This document shows, piece by piece, positions 47,001-56,329 of a stretch of 64,000 nt of DNA. Under the pieces are notes generated by a model. The model was not told the origin of the DNA. It saw only the letters and a program-made list of their open reading frames with translations, and searched no databases. The translations under genes were made by a program, and so were the position numbers. Where the stretch lies: contig NC_053201.1 of assembly GCF_905163445.1 (NCBI RefSeq), positions 382,001 through 446,000 on the forward strand, read 5' to 3'. Each line of letters opens with the position of its first letter. Position 1 is the stretch's first letter. The DNA is from Pararge aegeria (lineage: Eukaryota > Arthropoda > Insecta > Lepidoptera > Nymphalidae).

Positions 47001-48116
47001 ACTATGTAGGGCTCAATATCTAAGTGTTACATTATTGTTATTAATTTCTATCATTTATTGATTTTCATTTTTATTTTAAATCTTAACAATGCTTAAAAAA
47101 ATATAAAACACTATTCATCAACATCTGCCCTCCACTTGCGGGGCTTTTGAATGCCCAAGCAACCGGCAGTGAGGGCTCTAGAGTGAGGAACCTCCTCACA
47201 ATATGCACTGTTTCAAGGACTACTGCCTTCTGTATCCGACCCTTAACATTAACATTATTACTCTTTATTTGTACAGTATAACATGAAGCAAAAGAATTAT
47301 ACAAGAATAAAAAGAATCATAAAAAATGAAACACAATACAAAAGGAATTCTTATCGCTTGACTAGACTATTAAATTATGATTGCATATTGAAAATGTTAC
47401 CCTAAGGTTTATCCTCACTTATCGTGTATACTGTCATACAGGTGGGCACAGGTCTTCTCTCTCATTGCAGATAGAGAACTAAGAGAGACCCTCCACTCTA
47501 TTTCAATATAGGTTTATGGGCCTTAACAAATAATATGAAATGTTAAGGACAGTAACATGGATGTTAAGCCAGGGACAGAGTCACACAAGAGGATCATGAT
47601 ATGTATGCGCTTGCCATGCACGGTGCTGTACGGCCAGGAAAGTTTATAGGTTAACATTATAGACGAGAAGTGAACTTAATAACTTTCCTTTAACTTCGTT
47701 TCCAGCTATTATATGCACATGAAATCAACAGATTGATTAAACTAATAAAAGAAGGTTTATTATTCCACTGGAGTTCATAATAATTACCATTCAATGACAA
47801 TATTATGACCCGGCGACGCGGGGGTCACCATGCTATGCATGAGTTACAATTAAAAATAGCACAGTTACTAAGTTACCATGAAGTTGTTCTAGAAACTTCA
47901 TTATAGGTTATCGCGTGAAAGCGTTAGATTTAACCATGGTTCCATTAAGAACCGGCCCTTTATAACCTTCATTAGACCTTCAATCGAGTAAAAACTTGGT
48001 TGAGGTTAGATAACTTACCCGGATTTCGAGGCATTTGTTGCGACTATGCTGTCGATTCTAAGCTTGTTCGCGATATCCTTAAGGGCTTGGATATCTACGT
48101 TCTTGTCGCCCTTCAT
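28893..48116 (-). CDS. Transketolase, 13 coding exons, complete
   Basis: Exons in transcript order: 48116-48019, 45794-45677, 44846-44629, 43731-43581, 41980-41753, 38176-37989, 35574-35503, 35065-34942, 33935-33787, 32488-32371, 31574-31463, 30577-30458, 29065-28893. Every border is AG/GT and the phases join without conflict to 622 residues, close to animal transketolase length. The enzyme moves two-carbon units between sugar phosphates in the non-oxidative pentose phosphate pathway, in the cytosol, using thiamine diphosphate and a divalent metal. Seen motifs: SGHPTS (His34), KGHAAP (His74), GTGSLGQG, GDG with its paired Asn (152-182), catalytic Glu366 in CFIAEQ, STFAAFFTRTFDQ, GSHCGVSIGEDGPSQM, RTSRP for substrate phosphate, and DPFTIKPLD. 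No targeting peptide. Exons in the middle and 3' part have very GC-rich third positions compared with exons 1-3. Introns are full of transposons. Confidence 0.96.
29200..29265 (-). repeat. 30-bp hairpin in transketolase intron 12
   Basis: Arms 29200-29229 and 29236-29265, loop of 6 bases. There are two mismatches on the plus strand (C/A type); read on the minus strand, the sense of the host gene, both become G:U pairs. The stem is therefore fully paired in the pre-mRNA. Confidence 0.85.
29318..29420 (+). repeat. GC-rich four-copy interspersed repeat (copy 1)
   Basis: Shares the block tgctactg-cac-cggccga-ggcggccgcgtgagtacgaca (about 45 bp) and weaker downstream similarity with copies at about 34467-34570, 37085-37190 and 39075-39190. 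All four have the same orientation and all are in transketolase introns. Not a family I recognise. Confidence 0.75.
30211..30425 (+). repeat. SINE A in transketolase intron 12
   Basis: Head gccgattggcgcattttgc, body ending in gctagatggcgaagtgtgta. Part of the box-B region is deleted. Antisense to the host gene. Confidence 0.75.
30458..30577 (-). CDS. Transketolase exon 12 (residues 526-566)
   Basis: VQARVLDPFTIKPLDEAALR to VVVVEDHYQAG. Contains the conserved DPFTIKPLD and VEDHY motifs. Immediately downstream in the intron is a SINE A copy (30211-30425). Confidence 0.95.
31463..31574 (-). CDS. Transketolase exon 11 (residues 489-526)
   Basis: VGEAKLVRSGTSDRVLLVGA then GVTLHAALAAADTLAQE, ending in phase 1. 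The start of the C-terminal domain. A short CA repeat precedes its acceptor and a SINE C copy (31620-31925) sits in the intron upstream. Confidence 0.94.
31620..31925 (-). repeat. SINE C, near full length, in transketolase intron 10
   Basis: Reverse-oriented copy with the tail at the left (ttccactacaagttagccc), the cacgtctttgtcggcaggg segment, and a tRNA-like head with the box-B complement (gggaatcgaacccgg) at the right. Confidence 0.75.
32371..32488 (-). CDS. Transketolase exon 10 (residues 449-488)
   Basis: DAVSTERAVELAANTRGICY then LRTSRP, the arginine-containing substrate-phosphate site, to TVFK in phase 0. A SINE A copy lies in the intron before it (32636-32870). Confidence 0.95.
32636..32870 (-). 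repeat. SINE A in transketolase intron 9
   Basis: Complete reverse-oriented copy ending in the tRNA-like head (gggaatcgaaccaacagcc, then gcccactgcgagtcggcc). Confidence 0.8.
33296..33500 (+). repeat. SINE B fragment and LINE 3'-end fragment
   Basis: 33296-33395 matches the SINE B body (cagcgtgatagactacgacc, gtgccctgtagtcagccg). 33390-33500 is the reverse of a LINE 3' end seen at 51250-51380 (shared: accggttcggaaggcagatt). A SINE-like tRNA head piece is at about 33165-33190. Confidence 0.55.
33787..33935 (-). CDS. Transketolase exon 9 (residues 400-449)
   Basis: IRMGAISQSNINLVGSHCGV to PTATVFYP plus part of a serine codon. Contains GEDGPSQM, which lines the cofactor pocket. The intron before it carries an inverted pair of SINE-like elements (34085-34430). 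Confidence 0.95.
34085..34430. repeat. Inverted pair of tRNA-derived SINE-like elements in transketolase intron 8
   Basis: Minus-strand copy about 34085-34230, with box A (tggctcagtgg) and box B (ggttcaaatcc) read on that strand. A more decayed plus-strand copy is at about 34300-34430. Both keep the flanking phrases gccgaaat and atatgcat. Confidence 0.6.
34640..34925 (-). mobile_element. LINE 3' fragment next to transketolase exon 8
   Basis: Aligns with the 3' part of the LINE at 39560-41265 (shared: ttctataagcttacgt and attttcaaatatgtac). Severely truncated. Confidence 0.65.
34942..35065 (-). CDS. Transketolase exon 8 (catalytic Glu366)
   Basis: YVECFIAEQTLVGVATGAAC to TFAAFFTRTFDQ, phase 0. 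Glu366 in IAEQ activates the cofactor. Only about 18 bases beyond its donor lies the 3' end of a LINE fragment (about 34640-34922). Confidence 0.96.
35503..35574 (-). CDS. Transketolase exon 7 (residues 334-358)
   Basis: A 72-bp exon: VIAMDGDTKNSTFSDKLRNA then YPD, with split arginine codons at both borders. Contains the conserved DGDTKNSTFS segment. Confidence 0.94.
36171..36290 (+). mobile_element. Truncated hAT-type MITE in transketolase intron 6
   Basis: Begins cagtggcgtgcacttcatac, like the copy at 61144. The right terminus is missing or decayed. Confidence 0.55.
37405..37740 (+). repeat. SINE C, near full length, in transketolase intron 6
   Basis: tRNA-like head (ccctggcgcaacggtgag, then a cccaggtttgat box-B-like element), body with gtgctccggccttggccgg, tail gttagcccgctaccacc to gtagtggaataaaaaa. 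Confidence 0.75.
37989..38176 (-). CDS. Transketolase exon 6 (residues 272-334)
   Basis: HLQSQIKNASISLKPQPPLA to TGLKKIADTNL, ending in phase 2. This is the linker between the PP and Pyr domains, the least conserved part of the enzyme, followed by the start of the second domain (ATRLAYGTGL). Confidence 0.94.
39560..41265 (-). pseudogene. Defective non-LTR retrotransposon (LINE) reverse transcriptase
   Basis: Read on the minus strand, a Jockey/R1-like reverse transcriptase. It shows FRPVSVLPTFSKIFEKLI, TRGRSTIDAGVE, FCDLSKAFDCV, GSILGP, the catalytic box LFADDTS, FLGITLDSKLQWGPHV and the C-terminal YGILLWGN block. Three in-frame stops break it: TAA at 40990-40988 (after GVFPD), TAG at 40537-40535 (where GVP-Q-GSILGP is usual) and TGA at 39853-39851. 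The endonuclease part is missing (5' truncated). It lies in transketolase intron 5 in the same orientation as the gene. It cannot encode a working enzyme. Confidence 0.85.
41346..41690 (+). mobile_element. LINE 3' UTR fragment, plus strand
   Basis: Contains aaatcgctaagtagcgataa and ends ggtgtgcaataaaagtatat followed by (cattcatt)n. The same 3' end occurs in reverse at 54410-54560. It abuts the minus-strand LINE. Confidence 0.6.
41753..41980 (-). CDS. Transketolase exon 5 (residues 196-271)
   Basis: MDVYAARLKAFGLHTLVVDG to GDKIIK, phase 0 at both ends. It is strikingly GC-rich at third positions. The intron before it holds SINE A and SINE C pieces (42183-42697). The intron after it holds the LINE block 39560-41690. 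Confidence 0.95.
42183..42697. repeat. SINE cluster in transketolase intron 4
   Basis: SINE A on the minus strand at 42183-42401, SINE C tail on the minus strand at 42408-42565, and a SINE A 3' part on the plus strand at 42573-42697. The arrangement suggests nested or successive insertions. Confidence 0.65.
43581..43731 (-). CDS. Transketolase exon 4 (residues 145-195, ThDP motif)
   Basis: Holds the full thiamine-diphosphate motif from GDGEAAEGS to FDVNRLGQS, ending LQHQ in phase 0. The intron upstream (43732-44628) includes a fragment of a common lepidopteran repeat at about 43745-44060. Confidence 0.96.
44629..44846 (-). CDS. Transketolase exon 3 (residues 73-145)
   Basis: GHAAPILYAAWAEAGLF, then DLEGHP and GTGSLGQGLAVAAGMAYV, ending in phase 2 inside an arginine codon. 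It carries the second active-site histidine and the cofactor-binding GTGSLGQG loop. Confidence 0.95.
45677..45794 (-). CDS. Transketolase exon 2 (residues 33-72)
   Basis: Begins with the base that completes Gly33, then HPTSCASMAEMMSVLFFHTM and on to DRFILSK, phase 0. It carries the thiamine-diphosphate-site histidine (HPTS) and a substrate-contact arginine region. The intron beyond it has no recognised element except AT-rich DNA. Confidence 0.95.
45866..46155 (+). repeat. SINE C in transketolase intron 1
   Basis: Head region ccctggcgcaacataggagg, body with ggcttcggccgtggcttg, tail atcttagactgcatcatcac to the A-rich end. A reverse copy lies at 46706-46910. Confidence 0.7.
48019..48116 (-). 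CDS. Transketolase exon 1 (residues 1-33)
   Basis: Encodes MKGDKNVDIQALKDIANKLR and the start of the SGHPTS motif, ending in phase 2 at donor GG|GTAAGT. There is no leader before the first helix, as expected for the cytosolic enzyme. The following 2.2-kb intron contains two SINE C copies (46910-46706 and 46155-45866) and a repeat fragment near 47250-47100. Confidence 0.93.
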
Positions 48117-48260
48117 TATTATTTATTTCAAACAAAAATCTAAATAAAACACCACGTTGCAAGCACTCTCCACGCGCGGAATTTCGAAAAGTGGAATATT
48201 ACAGTTGTCAATGTCAGACAAGTCATTTACACCGGCCGGCTTGGTATAATACCTTGTTTA
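48117..48260 (-). promoter_or_regulatory. Transketolase 5' UTR and core promoter region
   Basis: Sequence just upstream of the ATG at 48116, with context aataATGaag. It is free of repeats, has a small CpG-containing stretch (ttccgcgcgtgg on the sense strand) and no clear TATA box. The transcription start cannot be fixed from sequence. Confidence 0.35.
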
Positions 48261-48924
48261 GTGATGCTTAAACTAAACATCGATATTTATAAAACGTTTA
48301 GATTCAAATACTTTTAATGGTCCACTTCAGACCGAGCTACAAAAGGATAAAATTTTGTCATCTTACTTAACGCTTTATTTCAAATTGTCTTCATTATATA
48401 AGTGCTTCCAAGGCCAAAATATTTGATTATACTTATTATTTTGCCATCCATAAATATTTCTTTTTCATCAAACAGCTTTATGTCAACAGTTTGTCGGTAC
48501 AACACATATCTAAAATAAATAGGTAGACTAGAGATCCAGGCGGTAGGGATCTTAGGACGCTTGATATGATCATAAAATATGGAAGAAAGTGTAAGTTTAA
48601 ACATAAACAACTCTTATGGACACTCTCCAATATAGAGGCGATATAAGACATTTGTGTCGCAAAGTTTCGAATTTGCTGGTCATCAAGATGAGATTTTAGA
48701 TAAAATGGCAATTATAGTAACAAAATAAAATTGATAAGAATGTAATGAATTTATTGGCAGTACAAATTGAGTATTTTGAAAATATATTAAATATTACTAT
48801 TTAAAAAAAAAATGGCTTCATTGGCTTATCGATAGGTATAACTTTTTTACGTCCCTATTCTGCACAGATAAGAAATTGTCAATAAATATTGTCAATAAAA
48901 GGGCTAACCTACTGACGCGCGGTG

Positions 48925-49105
48925 ATGTAAAATATCGAGAGGAAAATGCAGGTTGCCTGAGAGACTCTCCTTAAACGTCTGAAAAGTCGTGTGGAGTCTA
49001 CCAATCCGTACTGGCGTGGTGGACTACTACCTAAACCTTTCACATTCTGACTGAGGAGACCCGTGCCCTGTAGTGGACTGGTATTGGGTTGATACCTAAT
49101 TTTAA
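48925..49105 (+). repeat. SINE B body fragment
   Basis: Contains gtgtggagtctaccaatccg and gacccgtgccctgtagtgg. The tRNA head is lost. Confidence 0.65.
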
Positions 49106-51060
49106 GGGTGCAAGAATTTTGTTCCATCGGAGTATTGTAACTTTTTCATTTGATTAATTTGTCACGCTATTAACTTACAAACTTATACACATAGCGTTTT
49201 GTAAGTTAGTAAAAGCTGACTAATTCGACGAACCAGCAACTAGCAAGTTAAACTGAGATTGATTAGCTAAGTAATGTCCGAGCAGGCGGGCTCATAAAAA
49301 CAACTTACCAAAGTTTGCTTCGCAAAAACTGCCCACCGCTGGCGGCAGGGTAGCGTCATCTTGCATCTATTTTTGGTGACATGCTTTACCAATAGCTGTC
49401 TCGCTCGTGTAGTTATTAGTATTAAGTAAGCTAAAGATAGTAGTCCTAACGTATAGTAAAGGGTTACGTTGCTAATTTTTAATCTAATCTAAATCTAGTT
49501 ACGACTCTACCGGCAAAGACGTGCCGCCAAGCGATTTAACGTTCCCGATGACGCGTAAAAGCTGATTGGCGGTAGGAATAGGTTTAATGTCATCATCATG
49601 AAAAGCCTGTAAAAGTTTATTGGTGCACTTCCAGCGAGGGTTTGCCCACAAACGCCACGCCGCCCAGACGTGTTGGTAATCGTAGTTGGTTCAGTAGTAG
49701 CACAGAGTACGGTGCTGCATAACTGACGTAGCCTAACAGTAAGCCCGCTACCATCTTAGACGGTATCATCACTTACTGTCAGGTGGGGTTGCTAGCTAAC
49801 TGGTATATAAAGAAAAAGTCTAGGTTTTGGTGCTAAAAATGGCTAAGGCTCGGATTTTTCTGCCAACATTTTTTTTTGTCCGAGCGGAGAGTATAATTGC
49901 GATGACCACGCGTGCAAGATGTAGGTCGAGTGGTTCGCATATTTGATTACAGATCACGAGGCTTCGATTTTCCAGGTCGGGTCAAAATAGTTAGGTTATT
50001 ATGTAAAGAATTTCTCAGTAAAGTGGCAATAGATGGGACAAGTAACATGAAAGACGATGGAAAATAAATAGGTAGTAGGTACGTAACAATGATGTACCAT
50101 GAAGATGTATGAGCACCTTCTTGGTTGTAAGTATGTAAATAATAAATCGTTGGAATCAGTAAAAAATCATTATTAGATCCAATTCTTACCTTCTATTTTT
50201 GTAGATAATAGGATAGCGTAAGATCAAATACCCATTCAGATGGTTATGAAAACAATAATATAATGTAAACGCATCAATATTCAACGAATAACATTCGAAA
50301 ATAATAGAATAAAGCAAACGATCGCAACGATACGATCAAAAGCGCTGTGATATTGAATTGATAAGCAGAAGAACTGTCCTATTTCTCCTAACTACAAACT
50401 ACAATACAACGTTTTAAAAACCAAAAAGAAAGCGCTTATCCCAAGAATTTGAAGTTCAATTTTGCTTGTTTTATATTATTTTTTAACTTGGTTAAGCCAT
50501 GCGTCTTATAAACACCACTATTTTATTAAATGAAGTTACGATAAACCGTATTCTAATGCAATTGGAATAATAATCGTGTGTTTGCAGTGTACAGTAAGTT
50601 TGTAAGGTTGTGCGATAAAATAGGGGTGGCTATTCGGGTGGAATCGCTGACGTATCATAAGGAGACCTTTGTTTCACCTGATACGCGGACGGACGGACAT
50701 TATAGGGATCGGGATAAGGACTTGTTATGACATTCATGGTGATTGCATGGAACGGTTATGAACTGTTTTTGACCATTTATGATTGCTTAGTCTTGGCAAT
50801 TGTTAATTGTAAAATCAACATCTCCTGAGGATGCTCCGAGAATTCGGAGTCAGAGCGAAACGTGCTTTGAGAGTTCATTTAGATAGTTCGATTTGGTGTG
50901 GTGCAAGGGAAGTCGGTAAAAAGATTAAAGATGTCGAAATTATAGATTGCATCGTACGGATTTCAGACGAAAGAAGGTACGGAGTTACGGAATTAGCATA
51001 AAGTAGGTACCTGCTCAGACTAAATTCTTTGATATAATTTAAGGATAAAATTTTGTGGTC
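49106..51060. other. Intergenic, repeat fragments only
   Basis: Includes a SINE C piece (about 49495-49805), a decayed tRNA-like head near 49920-49985 and, at about 50800-50885, a reverse copy of the repeat containing a ctccg...cggag stem. No gene recognised. Confidence 0.45.
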
Positions 51061-51149
51061 AATTGCGTGCACAGGATTTTTGATAATATAGGGTACGGGT
51101 ACGTAAGGGTAATGGTCGGTAATGCAGAAAGAAGGCATAAAATAAAATA

Positions 51150-51430
51150 AAATCCACCTTCTATTTGAGTTTAAGGTTGCTTGGAAGCATCCGGCTCCGC
51201 TTTCATCTTTCACAAGATAGAAAAATGAATTTTGAAATGTAAAATGTAAATTGTTAATGTTGGAAAAGAGCAACTGCTGAGTTTCTTGCCGGCTTCTTCT
51301 CGGTAGAATCTGCCTTCCGAACCGGTGGTAGAGTCACTACACACAGACAGACTTGACGTTTCAAAAGTGCTTATATTATGCCTACTTGAAATAAATGAAT
51401 TTTGAATTTTTTTGAATTTTGAATTATTTG
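51150..51430 (+). mobile_element. LINE 3' end
   Basis: Carries the widespread lepidopteran LINE 3' signature gagtttcttgccggcttctt and gaaccggtggtagagtcact, ending in repeated gaattttgaatt. 5' truncated. Confidence 0.65.
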
Positions 51431-51537
51431 AAAGTGCAGGCAGTGGCCTGTGGGGTGCATCGGAAGTTTGTTATCATCTTGGGTTACTTTTGTATTTTAT
51501 TCATCCTAATCATCATTATCATCTTTGAGATTTCTCT

Positions 51538-51672
51538 ACCACGTTCCCAAGCGCGTGTGAAGTCTAGCAATTTGAACTTGTGGTGGTGGACTACCTAAAC
51601 CCTTCTCATTCTGAGGGGAGACCCGTGCCCTGTAGTGGGCCAGTAATGGGTTTATGAGATGATGATGATGTA
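51538..51672 (+). repeat. SINE B 3' half
   Basis: Shares gacccgtgccctgtagtggg and the gatgatgatg tail with the copy at 5889. Confidence 0.65.
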
Positions 51673-51721
51673 TTTTATTACTTTTCAGTATTGTCATAAC
51701 TTTAGGTAAAGCTTGGTAAAA

Positions 51722-51724
51722 GTT

Positions 51725-51770
<46 letters not shown>

Positions 51771-52028
51771 ATATATCGTAGTATATATATACTATATATA
51801 CTACGACAATACACACATCGCCATCTAGCCCCAAAGTAAGCGTAGCTTGTGTTATGGGTACTGAGATAGCTGATGATTTTTTTTTATTAATATGTTACAC
51901 AAAAATACCTATAATATACAGATAAACACCCAGACACTGAAAAACATTCATGTTCACTATCCAGTTGCGGGAATCGAACCCACAGCCTGGACTCAGAAAG
52001 CAGGCTGCCCACTGCGCCACTCGGCCGT
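51722..52028 (-). repeat. (AT)n tract and SINE A copy
   Basis: An AT microsatellite at about 51728-51776 is followed by a complete reverse SINE A (tail at the left, head gggaatcgaacccacagcc at the right). The tail itself forms a small inverted repeat around gtagtatatatatac. Confidence 0.75.
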
Positions 52029-52449
52029 CATGTTATATATATATAAGTTTAGATCACGTCTGCAAAAGTGCCCAATTGCGACCTTTGCTACGACATAATA
52101 AACCGTAGAAAAGGAACGATAGGGCGAAATAGCGCATAGCGTCGGGATAAATAAATATAAAAACAATAAAACTGTTGTCTATGGGCGGGAGAATGGCCGC
52201 GCCGGACCCGGCCAGTTAGGGTGACTATGAAGACACAAACGATTACTTAGTAACAACTAACATGCACTAACATAACACAAAGCTCAACTTTTTTTCATAG
52301 TTGTCACTGCTTCACGTTCTAATTACAAACTAATATCGAGATTTAAATATGAAGTTTAACGAATAAATTACCTTAAGATACTAGTTCCGTAGTAGGTGTA
52401 GTAGGTGACAGGTGTGAAGGAGCCTTCTCACCAATGCCTGGCTTGTGTA

Positions 52450-52810
52450 GACTCCTTAAATGTATTTTTTAAAATGATAGTTGACGGACCAAGCAGATGG
52501 CTAACCTGATCGTTCTGCAACGTGCCGCCCTGTATCCATCAACCAGCTCACTACAGGGCACAGATCTTCTCCCACAATGTGAAGAGGGGTTAAGGGCATG
52601 GTCAACCACGCTGGTCCAGTGCGGATTGGTGGACTCCACACGCTTTGAGAAAATATCAGGCAGTTTCCTCACGATGTTTCCTTAACCGTCGAAGCCGAAG
52701 TGATATATAAGTTATTAAAACGCACATAACTAAGGGGAGCGTGCTGGGATTCGAACTCTGCACCCCGAAAGTAAAGTCGAAGTCCTACCCACTGGGCTAT
52801 CACCGCTTCA
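52450..52810 (-). repeat. SINE B, full length, reverse
   Basis: On the minus strand: tRNA-like box A (tagcccagtgggtaggact), box B (gagttcgaatccc), aacatcgtgaggaaactgcc, gtgtggagtccaccaatccg and the gtgccctgtagtgagc region. The best-preserved copy of family B in the window. Confidence 0.8.
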
Positions 52811-52819
52811 TATTTACTT

Positions 52820-53190
52820 ATTTGTTCAGCCTCCGGCGTAACTACAAAGCCACTCACACAACCATGCTGCTTAGCGGCAGAAATAAGCATGGCGTTAGTA
52901 CTTCCCCGGACGAGCTCTGTCACAACAAGCTCTCCTACTACTAGGTGTAATAATTCTGCATGGGTAGTAACTAACAACTTACTCGGAGAACCGATGAGCG
53001 TTGGCAAGATATCCAAGACGCTGGAATGAGGACCACGCACCGGTAAACAGCGTTGGTCTGCCGCCAACGAGGTGGACAGCCGGCATCAAACGAGTCGCTG
53101 CGAGCCGCTGGAAACAAGCAGCACAGGACCGTGGATTTTGTAACTCTCTGTAATATACCTTTATCCAGCAGTGGACGTCGATCGGTTGAA
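52820..53190 (+). mobile_element. LINE remnants (internal and 3' end)
   Basis: 52850-52945 matches a repeat phrase also at 14270 and 27280 (gcggcagaaataagcatg). 53030-53185 resembles the 3' end of an endonuclease/RT LINE (aacgaggtggacagccggc, cagcagtggacgtcgatcgg). Confidence 0.5.
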
Positions 53191-53227
53191 GTGATGGAGA
53201 CTAAAGACTCCTGAGGTCCTAAACCAA

Positions 53228-53345
53228 TTCATACTTCATGGCGACAGTTGCCCGCGCGGGTGTGAGGGGGGCGCGGGGCGGGGCCGGGATGCTGTTTTCA
53301 AATTCAATTGCGCCGCTCGTCCCGCGGCGATCTTTCTCCGCCCGA
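53228..53345. promoter_or_regulatory. GC-rich island of unknown role
   Basis: A short, strongly CpG-rich segment (gggggcgcggggcggggcc) in AT-rich DNA, with no recognised repeat. It could be a promoter or enhancer of a gene outside the window. No coding potential supported. Confidence 0.3.
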
Positions 53346-54409
53346 ATTGAATATCAATCCAACGATCGCATCGGTTGCTGCGGTGGATACACCTCTTTAC
53401 TTTATTTTTTTATTCCGTATCGTTCTTAAGCCCAAGTTATCAGCATCACTCTCCAATGTTCCACTGCTACAGCTGCTAGGATGGGCAGGAGACAATTTTC
53501 TTCCGAGGAAACCACAAAATTTTATCTTCTACTTCTTTCTTAACTACTTTTTTTCTTTGGTGTACGATAAAATAATCACATCATTCACATCAGTAAAATA
53601 CGTGAAACGATTCCATTTCTTTCGTCCTTGCAGGAAGACTCGCGTGCTTTTCGTGCTTGTAAGAGTAGCATCTGAAAGGACATCCCCAAGTAAGAATGCA
53701 TAGCTCCGAGCACTGACATCTGTTCGACGACTGCCAACGATTTACAACGTAGGTACACAACCGTAGTCGTATCCACATATTTCTTTAGCGTTATAGCCGG
53801 TCAGTTATGTTAGAAAATTGTGTTAGGGCGAAGTTTTTGAGCTCGGGGTTAGTTGGGAATTGTATCGCTCACGTCGACTGGAACTGTTTACCTTGCCTGT
53901 TATCATTCTTTGATTCCTTTGTAAGTCTTTGTTTGTTGAAACAATAATAAGAGTTAAATAAACTTGATTATTGTTGACTCGGGGTTACTTTATAAAATAG
54001 GTAAGCAAACTGGGTCGTGGTTCGCCTCGATCTGAGAACTCACATTTTCATCATCATCTTAGAAATAATCGTCCGAGAAAGTACTACAGCCATGCTTATT
54101 AAGTTATTTCTGCTGCAAAGCAGCATTGTTGCAATGCTGACCTACACAACATAAGTGCCATCTATGGGTCTACTTGAATATAAAAATAATGAGTTTTAGT
54201 TTGTTCGATATCCGCTGATTTTCCGAAGAAAAAAAAAATTTACCGCAAAGAACCGACTTTGTTATACAACAAAAAATGAAAACAAATATTTTTACAACAT
54301 TTTTAAGTCAGTGCCAATTAAAATGTAGAAAGTTATTGTATGTATGTAGTAAGTGTGATTTTCTTAGTAAGTTACTTAGTATTCCTTTTTATATAGTAGC
54401 AAGGAAAGT
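53346..54409. other. No gene recognised
   Basis: A reading frame on the plus strand (53308-53703) is AT-rich and hydrophobic without domain signs. A common repeat fragment occurs at about 54090-54150. Confidence 0.4.
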
Positions 54410-54576
54410 ATGAATGAATGAATACACTTTTATTGTACACCAAAGAAAAAAAGAAGTTACAGAGATATAACAGAGATATAATTACATATCAATAAAGTAC
54501 AATTTGGTGGCCTTATCGCTACATAGCGATTTCTTCCAGGCAACCAATGGCGCAAATAAATAAGATTTAAAATTAT

Positions 54577-54613
<37 letters not shown>

Positions 54614-55380
54614 TACATATACATACAAATAAAATATAAACATACATGAAATTACCCATAATTAATGTAAACTACTAACAATCATATACAACATATATAC
54701 ATATTTAAATATATAACATAAATACCTTTATAAATATATAACACATAACATCCTCAATTTATATGAAATACATAATTAATTAAAATTACACACTTAAAAT
54801 GATCCGCTTCAGCGATGTTCGGCTGATAGAGACAAATAATGGTCCTTCACTAGTTTCTTGAAGGTCCCATCTATTGTGCCTCACGGATATCAAACGGAAG
54901 GGTGTTCCATATTTTAATAGCCTGAACCGTAAATGATCCGTTTAAGAAGGAGGAATTGTGACCAGGCACCTTCAAGATTAACTTCCTCGTAGAACGTAGT
55001 TCGTCTGGGAGTCCTACAAATTGAAACCTCTCTTTCAGGTAAAGAGGAGTAGAAGGATGAAATAAAACACAGTACAAAATAGAAACAATGTACAAATTCC
55101 GGCGAAGTCTGATAGTTAACCACTTGAGACGAGACCGAAATTGAGAATAATGATCATATTTGCGCAACCCAAATATGAAACGAATGCTAGAATTCTGGAA
55201 TCTCTCAAGTTTATTTAAGTGATCTTCAGTTAAGTTAACATAGCTTAGTCAAGCGTCAGCGTAGTCAAGAATGGGAAGGAGTAGGGTCTGTGCGAGCATA
55301 ATTTGGGTAGGTATAGGAAGTAAATACCGAAGACGACGCAAAGAGCCTAGAGCTGCATATGTTTTTCTGATGATCACCAG
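54410..55380 (-). pseudogene. 5'-truncated LINE with C-terminal reverse-transcriptase remnant
   Basis: The minus-strand frame 55167-54871 reads KERFQFVGLPDELRSTRK ... AIKIWNTLPFDIREAQ, the usual end of LINE reverse transcriptases. It is followed by a 3' UTR with (AT)n (about 54578-54606), tcgctatgtagcgataagg and a terminal tgtacaataaaagtgtattc plus (attc)n at 54410. Confidence 0.7.
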
Positions 55381-55544
55381 TAATTATTTTTATTTACAGT
55401 GATAGTTGACGGACAAAGCAGATTGCCCACTTGATGGTTAGTGGAAAACCGTCGCCTATAAAACAAGGCGATACAAAAGTGTTGCCTTGTTTTCTACTTC
55501 TATTTTCAAGTTTCTGTTTTCTTGTATATATAGTTTACTTAATG

Positions 55545-56105
55545 TGCTGAGCCTGAGCCTGAGCCAGTTCTTGTCGCAAAAGCGAAGACGAAGGCAAAAG
55601 CGGGGAGGGGGCCATACCTTGGGCACAGTGTTGCCAAAGCCTGTCTCAAAGAAATGGATATGTGCTCATTTGAGACTGAAGCGGCCGCAGATAATGCATA
55701 CGTCTCTACCCCCCTCAGACTAGGTCTAAAACTCGATCCCAGAGAGCGGAAAAGGAAGTCCGGGAGCGAAGCCCCATCATACTTGTTGTAGCAACCCCTG
55801 AAGCAGTAGATGAATACGCGCCGTCAAGAGATGAGCTCATCGATAGGGCCCGGAATGCAGTCTTCTCTATAACGAGTGTGGCCAAAAAGTCCAAAAACCT
55901 CAGAGGTGGCGTCAGGAGTGAAATAAGCCGAGCCACGACAGAGATCCAAAAGGCTATGGATACCCTGTAGGCCATGTCATCTGACGAAGAAGCTCGAAGG
56001 TTACATGCAGACAACAGGAGGATGCAAAAAGAGCTGGCGGGGGCGAGGCGAGGCGGCGAGGAGGGCTACGGTGGGCTTTTATTGCCCTGTCGTGAGTTAG
56101 TGATG
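55545..56105 (+). pseudogene. R1/TRAS-like LINE ORF1 remnant
   Basis: In at least two frames, pieces resemble the gag-like ORF1 of lepidopteran R1-clade LINEs: RDELIDRARNAVFSITSVAK, then KSKNLRGGVRSEISRATTEI, and EEARRLHADNRRMQKELAGA. These are separated by a stop (TAG at about 55967) and a frame change near 55790. No working protein. Confidence 0.5.
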
Positions 56106-56329
56106 GAAAAGCCACCATTTCGAGAGCCCATGTAATACCAGCACGTTATATACGTCAGAACGTGTACCTATCTATTTCGCACAAGTTCTCACGCACAAGT
56201 TTTTGTTACACGACAAGTGTAACACCCTCCACAATTCACTCCACTACTTATTTGAATAATATTGTGGTACAGTCGTCCACAACCTGGTAGGATATTCACT
56301 TTGCGTTTACAAACTGTGAAGGTTTGGCA

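Noticed and set aside
53308..53703. 131-codon plus-strand frame
   Set aside because: Hydrophobic, AT-driven composition with no recognisable domain or signal. It begins inside the GC island by chance.
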